Shown here: positions 57,973 through 64,000 of the stretch, in pieces
Layout of the letters: each line of letters opens with the position of its first letter
Numbering within the stretch: position 1 is the stretch's first letter
DNA from: Actinacidiphila sp965342175
Lineage (GTDB): Bacteria > Actinomycetota > Actinomycetes > Streptomycetales > Streptomycetaceae
Assembly (NCBI RefSeq): GCF_965342175.1
Contig: NZ_CBDRBL010000027.1
Span: 12,823 to 76,822, forward strand
Direction of reading: 5' to 3'
DNA: 64,000 bases
Notes under the pieces: generated by a model
What the model saw: the letters and a program-made list of their open reading frames with translations, nothing else
Told to the model about the DNA's origin: nothing
The model's database searches: none
Position numbers and translations under genes: made by a program

Positions 57973-59403
57973 TCACGCGGTGATCCGCAGACCGCCGAGG
58001 ACGTCATCGGTCAGATCGGGGCCGCCGGCCTGGCGGATCTGCACGTAGACCTGCGGCTGCGAGGCGCCTGCCCGGGTGAGGCTGATCTCGTCGACGGAGC
58101 CGCCCCGCGGGCCGCACGCGGTCCAGTGGCGGACCCGCCCCCGCCAGCCCGGAGACGTGGCGGCCCCGTAGGCGCGGCTGCCCCGGTAGCGGCAGCCGCC
58201 GTGCCGGACGGCGTCCACCCGGGCCGTCAGATCCCCGTGCTCGCTGAGGCCCACGAACACCCCGTCGACACCGGAACCCAGGTCCTGCCAGCTCCCCGTG
58301 TCGGCGGCGACCAGGAGGGCCGGCTCGTGGGCATCGGGAAGCCCTAGAGCCCGAGGGCTCCATCCGCCGCGGACGAGTTCCCGGCCCCAGCCCGCGGGGA
58401 CCCGCACCCGGATCCGCTCGGTGGCGTCGCTCACCACCGTGGGCGCCACCGTCTGCTCAACCGCCCGCTCAGCCGTCGGTGCCGCGGCCGAAGGCGCACC
58501 CGACCGTGAGGCGGCAAGCCCCGTGCCGGCCGCCACGAGCGCCGCGGCGCACAGGGCGGCCACCATGGTGCGCGCGGGCCTTCCGCGCCGCGCTCCCTCC
58601 ACATGGTCCACCGACCGGGCGGCCAGCGCGTCCAGTTCGTCGGCGAACCGCGACGCGCTCGGCCAGCGTTTGCGCCGGTCCGGCTGCAGGGCGCGCAGCA
58701 CCGCCCGCTCCACGGCGGCCGGAAGGCCCGGACGCAGGCGGCCGGGCCGGACGACCTTGCCGGGAGGGCCGGGCACCGAACCGGTGACCAGGTGGTAGAG
58801 CAGGGCCCCCAGGCCGTACACATCGGCGCGCACGTCGATGCCCCCGTCCGGGCGGCCCTGTTCCGGCGCCATGTAGCCCGCCGACCCGGCGGCCATCGTC
58901 AGACCGGAGGCCTGGGCGAGCGCCTTGGCCAGGCCCAGATCGGCCACGAGCACCCGCCCCTGACCCTCCCGCACCCCACTGATCAGCACATTGGACGGCT
59001 TGATGTCACGGTGCACGACACCCGCCTCGTGCAGCGCCGCGACGCCGCGGGCGGCCTCCGCGGTCAGCCGCAGCGCCTCGCCCAGGGACGGCCGTCCCAG
59101 GGCGAGGAGATCGTCCAAAGTGCCGCCGTCGGCGTACTCCATCACGAAGTACGGGCGCTCGTCCGGAAGTTCCCCTACGTCGAAGACCTGCACGAGACGG
59201 CTGGACGCGGCTTTGCGCAGCAGCCGGGCCTCGGAGAGGAACCGTTCGCGCAGATCCATGCGGTACGCCCAGTTCTCGGCCATCACCTTGACGGCGACGG
59301 GCGCGTCCAGGGAGTCGTCATGGGCGAGCCACACCATCGCGAACGCCCCGGCACCGACAGGTCGCACCAGCCGGTAGCGGCCGATCTGCTGAGGTGGGGG
59401 CAT
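57973..59403 (-). CDS. Membrane Ser/Thr protein kinase (Hanks type)
   Basis: A 476-residue eukaryotic-like kinase. Kinase domain about 7-265: Gly-rich loop GAGAFAMVWLAHDDSLDA, Lys39 (PVAVKVM), catalytic Asp133 (VVHRDIKPSNVL), and Asp155 in VADLGLA, a DLG rather than DFG variant. One transmembrane helix (about 283-303, TMVAALCAAALVAAGTGLAA) leads to an extracellular domain with two Cys (GGCRYRG and TACGPRGG). ATG 59403. The divergent ECF sigma factor is 46 bp away, suggesting kinase-sigma partnership. Confidence 0.92.
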   Translation of the reverse strand: MPPPQQIGRYRLVRPVGAGAFAMVWLAHDDSLDAPVAVKVMAENWAYRMDLRERFLSEARLLRKAASSRLVQVFDVGELPDERPYFVMEYADGGTLDDLLALGRPSLGEALRLTAEAARGVAALHEAGVVHRDIKPSNVLISGVREGQGRVLVADLGLAKALAQASGLTMAAGSAGYMAPEQGRPDGGIDVRADVYGLGALLYHLVTGSVPGPPGKVVRPGRLRPGLPAAVERAVLRALQPDRRKRWPSASRFADELDALAARSVDHVEGARRGRPARTMVAALCAAALVAAGTGLAASRSGAPSAAAPTAERAVEQTVAPTVVSDATERIRVRVPAGWGRELVRGGWSPRALGLPDAHEPALLVAADTGSWQDLGSGVDGVFVGLSEHGDLTARVDAVRHGGCRYRGSRAYGAATSPGWRGRVRHWTACGPRGGSVDEISLTRAGASQPQVYVQIRQAGGPDLTDDVLGGLRITA

Positions 59404-59449
59404 GTGCCTATCATGCACCGACCCGTAGAAGGACCGAGGAGGACCCCCT

Positions 59450-60001
59450 GTGACGCCCGCCCAGGAGACGGAGGAGCTCGCCGCGCGGGCGGCGGCCGGC
59501 GACGCCGGGGCCCTGGAACTGCTCCTCGCCCGGATCCGGCCCGAGGTGCTCCGCCGCTGCGGGCGCTTCCTGCCCCACCGCGAGGACGCGGAAGACGCCG
59601 CGCAGGACGCGTTGTTCCAGGTCTCCCGCAGCATCGGCTCCTTCGAGGGGCGCAGCCTCTTCCACACCTGGCTCCACACGGTCGTCGCCAACTGCGCGCG
59701 CCAGAAGTACCGCGAGCTCAAACGGCGACGCTCCGAGCAGCCCCTGTCCGCGGCCGAGGCCGACACCCCCGACCCGCGCAGGACCAGTGTGGTCGCGGGG
59801 ACCCGGCTCGATCTGCTGGAAGCCCTCGAACGGCTGGAGGACACCAGCCCCGAACTGGTCGCGCCGCTGGTGTACCGGGACATCTGCCAGATGGAGTACC
59901 GGGAGATCGAGCAACGCCTCGGCATCCCGCTGGGGACGGTGAAGTCGCGGTTGCACAAGGCCCGCAAGCAGGTCAGGCAGTGGCTGGTGGACGCGTCCTG
60001 A
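59450..60001 (+). CDS. ECF RNA polymerase sigma factor
   Basis: A 183-residue extracytoplasmic-function sigma factor. Region 2 about 20-88 (PHREDAEDAAQDALFQVSRS and LFHTWLHTVVANCARQKYRE), region 4 about 125-178 (RDICQMEYREIEQRLGIPLG then TVKSRLHKARKQVRQW). No anti-sigma gene is beside it. Instead, a Hanks-type kinase is divergent with 46 bp between starts, the arrangement known for kinase-linked ECF groups. GTG 59450 follows GAGGAGG. Confidence 0.93.
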   Translation: MTPAQETEELAARAAAGDAGALELLLARIRPEVLRRCGRFLPHREDAEDAAQDALFQVSRSIGSFEGRSLFHTWLHTVVANCARQKYRELKRRRSEQPLSAAEADTPDPRRTSVVAGTRLDLLEALERLEDTSPELVAPLVYRDICQMEYREIEQRLGIPLGTVKSRLHKARKQVRQWLVDAS

Positions 60002-60132
60002 GGCTCGCGAGGACCGTGCTTCGCCGAAATATCCCGCCCCTGGACGGAACTTGTGCCGGACTTCGCGCAACTCACCCAGCGAGGGGCGGTGCGTGCGCCG
60101 CCCGAGATGCCGACAGGAGTTGCGAATTGTCC

Positions 60133-63100
60133 ATGTTCCCGAGCCGTCCGCCGCACCGGCGCAGACGGTCGTCCCTTGCCGCCGGGCTGCTGAGCGCCGC
60201 CGTCCTGGCAGCGCTCGGTGTCGCCCCGGCGCCGGCCCTGGCCGCGGGGGGCGAGCACACCACCGCGCCGACCTCGGCCGCACACCCGGCGCAGGGCGGG
60301 GTCGAGCCGTTCTGCGGTGCTCCCAAGCCGCACGAGTTCACATGCTTCGGCCTGCGGCGCACCGACGTCCCCGCGCGCAAGGCCACGGCCGCGCAGGACC
60401 CGGAGGGCTTCGGGCCCGCCGACCTGCGTGACGCCTACGGCCTGACCGCCGACGGCGGGGCGGGGGCCACGATCGCCGTCGTCGACGCCTTCGACAACCC
60501 GAACGCCGAAGCCGACCTCGCCGTCTACCGCGCGCAGTACGGGCTTCCCGCCTGCACCACCGCCAACGGCTGCTTCACCAAGGTCGACCAGCGCGGCGGC
60601 ACCGACTATCCGGACTTCGACGCCGGATGGGCCGGGGAGATATCCCTCGACCTGGACATGGTCTCCGCCGTCGCCCCCAAGGCCCGCATCGTGCTCGTCG
60701 AGGCGGACGCCGCCGACGCCGAGAACCTGGGTGCGGCCGTCGACCAGGCCGTCGCCCTCGGCGCGAAGTACGTCTCCAACTCCTACGGCTCCAACTACGC
60801 GTACTTCGGCGAGGACCCCGGCGAGTCCGCGGCCGACGTCCACTACGACCACCCGGGCGTCGCCGTCGTCGCCTCCTCCGGGGACTACCGCTACGGCGTC
60901 TCCTACCCGGCCGCCTCCCCCTATGTGACCGCGGTCGGCGGCACCAGCCTCACCCGGGACGCCGCGAGCGACCGCGGCTGGACCGAATCGGTGTGGGACC
61001 ACGACGGCGGCGGCGCCGGCTCCGGCTGCTCGCTGTACGAGCCCAAGCCCGCCTTCCAGAAGGACGCCGGCTGCTCCGGGCGCACTGTCGCGGACGTCTC
61101 CGCGGTGGCCGACCCGGACACCGGGGTCGCCGTCTACGACAGCGTCAGCGGGGGCTGGGTCGTGGCCGGCGGGACCAGCGCCTCCGCGCCCATCATCGCG
61201 GGTGTCTACGCCGACGCGGGCGAGCCCGTCGCCGGCTCCTACCCCAACACCTACCCGTACGCCTCCGGCGCCTCCGGGCTGAACGACGTCACCGAGGGCG
61301 CCAACGGCAGCTGCGCCCCGGCATACCTGTGCACCGCGGGCCCCGGTTACGACGGCCCCACCGGCCTGGGCACCCCGAACGGCACCGGCGCCTTCGGGAT
61401 GGGGGCCCACGGCACGGTGAGCGGCACGGTCACCGACCTGCGCAGCGGCGCCCCCGTGCCCGCCGCCGAGGTGACCTCCGGCATCTACCGCGTCATCACC
61501 GACGCCCGAGGCCGCTACAGCCTGCCGCTGCCCGCCGGGCGGCACGACCTGCGGGTCGAGGCGTACGGCTACGCGCTCGGCGAGGCCGCGGGCGTCGACG
61601 TCGCCGACGGCGCCGCCGTGTCCCGGGACGTCGCCCTGCGCGCCGTGCCCACCCACCGGGTGTCCGGCACCGTCGCCGACGGCTCCGGGCACGGCTGGCC
61701 GCTCCACGCGAGGATCACCGTGGACGGGGTTCCGGGCGCTCCCGTCTGGTCCGACGTCTACACCGGCGCCTTCCGCCTCGACCTGCCCGAGAAGTACACC
61801 TACACCCTCCGGGTCGTCAGCGACGACTCCCACTACCAGGCCCTGGTGCGGAAGGTGACGGTGGGCGCGGCCGACCAGGAGCTGCGCCTGGAGCTGCCCG
61901 CGGACACCTGGGCGGACGGCGACCCCGCGTACCGCCTGAGCGTGCGCACCGTCGACAGCCAGTCCTTCGACTCCACCGCCGGGGCGCCCGAGGGCTGGAG
62001 CGTCGTGGACGCACCCGGCACCGCCCGCGGCTGGGCGTTCGACGATCCGGGCGGCCGGGGCAACACCACGGGCGGCTCCGGGGCCTTCGCCGTCGCCGAC
62101 AACGACCACGCCGGCTGGGACACGGCCCTGGACACCCAGCTCATCAGTCCCGCCTACGACTTCAGCGGCGAAGGCGACCCGGCGCTGGCCTTCGCCACGG
62201 ACTACGAGGGTTCCTCGGAGCAGAGCGGCGACGTCGACGTCAGCGACGACGGCGGCAGGACCTGGACGACGGTGTGGCACCAGGACCAGCTGTGGAGCAG
62301 CGGCCGCGTCGAGGTGCCCTTGAGCGCCTACGCCGGCGAGCGCTCGGTGCGGCTGCGCTTCCACTTCACCGGGCCGGGCATGTTCTGGGCCGTCGACGAC
62401 GTGACGGTCAGCCGGCGGATCCTCACCCCCGTACGCGGCGGAGTGGTCACCGGAACGGTCACCGACGCCAACACCGGAGCGGGACTGGTCGGCGCCGTGG
62501 TGCGCGGCGGCCCGCACGGCACCTCGGCGGCGACCACCGCACTCACCACCGCCTCCACCGACGACCCGCGCGCGGGTGACGGCCTGTACCGCCTCTTCGT
62601 CCCCGGCGACGGCGGCCAGACCGTCTCGGCGGCCAAGCCCTCCTACCGCACGGGCTCCCGCACCGTGACCGTCCGGCCGGACAAGGTGGTGGCGGCGTCC
62701 TTCGCGCTCGCGGCGGGACGGCTGTCGCTCGACACCACCCGGATCGACGCCACCGCCGCGGCCGGGGGCAAGGCGGTCCGCAAGGTGATCGTGCGCAACA
62801 CCGGTACGGCGCCGGCCACGCTCCGCATCGGCGAGCGTTCCGGGACCGACCCGGGCGCCACGCCCCCCGCGACCGCCTGGCGCGGCCTGCCGGACCTCCC
62901 CGTCGCGGTGATGGACAACGCCGTGGAGACCTACCGCGGCAGGATCTACTCCGCCCTCGGCTCCGACGGCTCCACTCCCACCGCCGACCTCTACGTGTAC
63001 GACCCGTCGGCGGGCGTCTGGACCCGTGGCGCCCCGGCGCCCGAGCCGCGGCAGGCCACCGCCCACGGGATGATCGACGGCCGCCTCTACGCCGTCGGCG

Positions 63101-63951
63101 GCTGGGGCCCGCAGGAGACGGTCAGCCGCACCCTCCAGGTCTACGACACGGCACGGAACACCTGGACGAAGGGGCCGGACGTCCCCCAGGGCCGCTACGG
63201 CGCGGCGGGCGCCGTCCTCGACGGCCGGCTGTACGTCGTCGGCGGCTGCGACAACACCGAGTGCGCGAGCACCGTGTACGCCTTCGACCCGGCCTCCGGC
63301 AGGTGGACCCGGGCCGCGGACTACCCGCAGACGATCGGCTGGGCCTCGTGCGGCGCCATCAGCGGCAGGCTGTACTGCGCGGGCGGCACGCAAGACTACG
63401 TGGAGACGGCGCAGGCGTACGCCTACGACCCGGCCTCCGACAGCTGGCAGCCTGCCGCCGACATGCCCGTCGGGCTGGCCACAGCGGCCTATGCCGCTGC
63501 CAACGGCCGGCTCCTGGTGTCCGGCGGCTTCAAGCGGGTCGGCGTCAACAGGGTCCTGACCTCGGAGGGCTACGCCTACGACCCGGGCAGCGACACCTGG
63601 ACCGAGCTGCCCCACGCCCCGACCGCCGTCTACCGCGGCGGCGGCGCCCCGGGCATGTACCGGGTGGGCGGCAGCGAGCAGAGCCGCTTCCCCGTGCCGG
63701 TGGCCACCGCGCAGGAGCTGCCGGGCTGGGACGGGACCGAGACGGACGTGGGCTGGCTCTCGGAGAGCCGGGACGCTCTGACGCTGCGGCCCGGGCAGCG
63801 GGCGACGTTCACCGTCACCGCGGACGCCCGCGGGACGCACGCACCGCAGGACCGGACGGCGTCCCTGGTGATGCGCGGCGACACGCCGTACTGGCTCCCG
63901 CCGATCCCGGTGTCCCTGCACGTCACGAAGGGGCGGGGACCGCGCCGGTAG
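60133..63951 (+). CDS. Secreted S53 peptidase with carboxypeptidase-like and kelch repeats
   Basis: A 1272-residue exported protein. Signal peptide (RRRRSSLAAGLLSAAVLAAL). The sedolisin catalytic residues are Glu169 and Asp173 (GEISLDLDM) and Ser349 in GGTSASAPIIAG. The usual long S53 propeptide is missing; only about 50 residues precede the domain. Carboxypeptidase-regulatory-like folds (about 430-555, and near 770) and a discoidin/MAM-like stretch (about 600-760) follow, then five or so kelch repeats (about 920-1200: LYVYDPSAGVWTRGAPAPEP, YVVGGCDNTECASTVYAFDP). ATG 60133 follows AGGAG. Transcribed after the ECF gene on the same strand, 131 bp away. Confidence 0.93.
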   Translation: MFPSRPPHRRRRSSLAAGLLSAAVLAALGVAPAPALAAGGEHTTAPTSAAHPAQGGVEPFCGAPKPHEFTCFGLRRTDVPARKATAAQDPEGFGPADLRDAYGLTADGGAGATIAVVDAFDNPNAEADLAVYRAQYGLPACTTANGCFTKVDQRGGTDYPDFDAGWAGEISLDLDMVSAVAPKARIVLVEADAADAENLGAAVDQAVALGAKYVSNSYGSNYAYFGEDPGESAADVHYDHPGVAVVASSGDYRYGVSYPAASPYVTAVGGTSLTRDAASDRGWTESVWDHDGGGAGSGCSLYEPKPAFQKDAGCSGRTVADVSAVADPDTGVAVYDSVSGGWVVAGGTSASAPIIAGVYADAGEPVAGSYPNTYPYASGASGLNDVTEGANGSCAPAYLCTAGPGYDGPTGLGTPNGTGAFGMGAHGTVSGTVTDLRSGAPVPAAEVTSGIYRVITDARGRYSLPLPAGRHDLRVEAYGYALGEAAGVDVADGAAVSRDVALRAVPTHRVSGTVADGSGHGWPLHARITVDGVPGAPVWSDVYTGAFRLDLPEKYTYTLRVVSDDSHYQALVRKVTVGAADQELRLELPADTWADGDPAYRLSVRTVDSQSFDSTAGAPEGWSVVDAPGTARGWAFDDPGGRGNTTGGSGAFAVADNDHAGWDTALDTQLISPAYDFSGEGDPALAFATDYEGSSEQSGDVDVSDDGGRTWTTVWHQDQLWSSGRVEVPLSAYAGERSVRLRFHFTGPGMFWAVDDVTVSRRILTPVRGGVVTGTVTDANTGAGLVGAVVRGGPHGTSAATTALTTASTDDPRAGDGLYRLFVPGDGGQTVSAAKPSYRTGSRTVTVRPDKVVAASFALAAGRLSLDTTRIDATAAAGGKAVRKVIVRNTGTAPATLRIGERSGTDPGATPPATAWRGLPDLPVAVMDNAVETYRGRIYSALGSDGSTPTADLYVYDPSAGVWTRGAPAPEPRQATAHGMIDGRLYAVGGWGPQETVSRTLQVYDTARNTWTKGPDVPQGRYGAAGAVLDGRLYVVGGCDNTECASTVYAFDPASGRWTRAADYPQTIGWASCGAISGRLYCAGGTQDYVETAQAYAYDPASDSWQPAADMPVGLATAAYAAANGRLLVSGGFKRVGVNRVLTSEGYAYDPGSDTWTELPHAPTAVYRGGGAPGMYRVGGSEQSRFPVPVATAQELPGWDGTETDVGWLSESRDALTLRPGQRATFTVTADARGTHAPQDRTASLVMRGDTPYWLPPIPVSLHVTKGRGPRR

Positions 63952-64000
63952 CCGGCCGTCCCACCACCGCGCCCCCAGGGGGGAAGCGGGTCACTCGGGG

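Noticed and set aside
58603..60132. N-terminal extension of the S53 peptidase back to 58603
   Set aside because: The frame is open but antisense to the kinase and out of step with the ECF gene. The signal peptide and AGGAG site at 60133 mark the true start.
57973..63921. A 1982-codon open frame on the minus strand
   Set aside because: It is the antisense of the S53 peptidase and ECF genes joined to the real kinase frame. The long upstream part is low-complexity Gly/Val/Arg/Ala, as in GC-rich shadow frames. Only the kinase part from 59403 is real.
1..64000. CRISPR array, prophage, tRNA or rRNA genes
   Set aside because: No regularly spaced repeats, phage structural genes or cloverleaf-like sequence were seen on reading both strands, although a covariance-model search would be needed to exclude tRNA completely.

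Overview
The window looks like chromosomal DNA of a Streptomyces or close relative. It is very GC-rich with strong third-codon GC bias, GTG starts and GGAGG-type ribosome sites are common, and the gene content is typical: an RppA-type type III PKS, several P450s, SpoIIE-type phosphatases, a DivIVA-like protein, an actinobacterial glgA-glgC pair, and SPW, DUF3040, DUF6131 and DUF4232 proteins. I saw no rRNA, tRNA, CRISPR array, prophage or intact insertion sequence.

Layout. 0-7.4 kb: the 3'-truncated view of a Tat-exported multicopper oxidase, a DUF3040 protein, a two-component system (kinase and regulator overlap by 4 nt), a DJ-1/PfpI protein, a PAS-PAS-GAF-PP2C phosphatase and a 51-residue DUF6131 protein. 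7.5-11.4 kb: a CYP158-like P450, then rppA (tetrahydroxynaphthalene synthase), separated by a strong terminator, followed by a convergent alpha/beta hydrolase. 11.5-15.4 kb: two tandem-domain universal stress proteins. 15.7-20.7 kb: a CoA-transferase, an MFS exporter and a convergent SDR whose 3' ends are caught in a recent 265-bp tandem duplication, and a maltokinase-cap-like protein. 20.8-22.4 kb: an RHH/PIN-like toxin-antitoxin pair and a GT2 glycosyltransferase. 22.9-30 kb: an SPW protein, then a small accessory locus: CYP107-like P450 divergent from a PHBH-type FAD monooxygenase, an RdmC-like esterase, a second CoA-transferase and an unusual prephenate dehydratase.

30-38.6 kb: a secreted hydrolase, a secreted protein under a CsoR-type copper box, an 852-residue PAS-PAS-GAF-PP2C-HATPase regulator, a GNAT, a DNA-ligase-like protein lacking the catalytic lysine, a LuxR-type HTH solo and a PPOX-fold protein. 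38.7-42.4 kb: glgA-glgC, with glgC broken by a one-base homopolymer expansion, and a DivIVA-like protein. 43-47.7 kb: an Ntn-type asparaginase, a tetR-P450-ferredoxin operon with an operator-like palindrome, and a membrane PP2C phosphatase. 48.3-51 kb: a secreted phosphodiester-glycosidase-like protein and a TSUP permease. 51-53.6 kb is a scar of gene remnants (MFS, FtsX, IS630 transposase, MerR) around an intact PucR regulator. 53.6-57.9 kb: a chloramphenicol-phosphotransferase-like gene, an HxlR regulator divergent from a PaaI thioesterase, a kinase-fold protein and a DUF4232 lipoprotein candidate. 58-64 kb: a Ser/Thr kinase divergent from an ECF sigma factor, followed by a 1272-residue secreted S53 peptidase with kelch repeats.

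Themes. Three PP2C/SpoIIE phosphatases, two USPs, SPW and DUF6131 proteins and a SigB-like promoter suggest an accessory stress-signalling region. Three P450s, a type III PKS and an FAD monooxygenase give a specialised-metabolism flavour, although only rppA plus its P450 has a recognisable product (flaviolin-type pigments). All functional calls rest on motifs read by eye. No database search was run.
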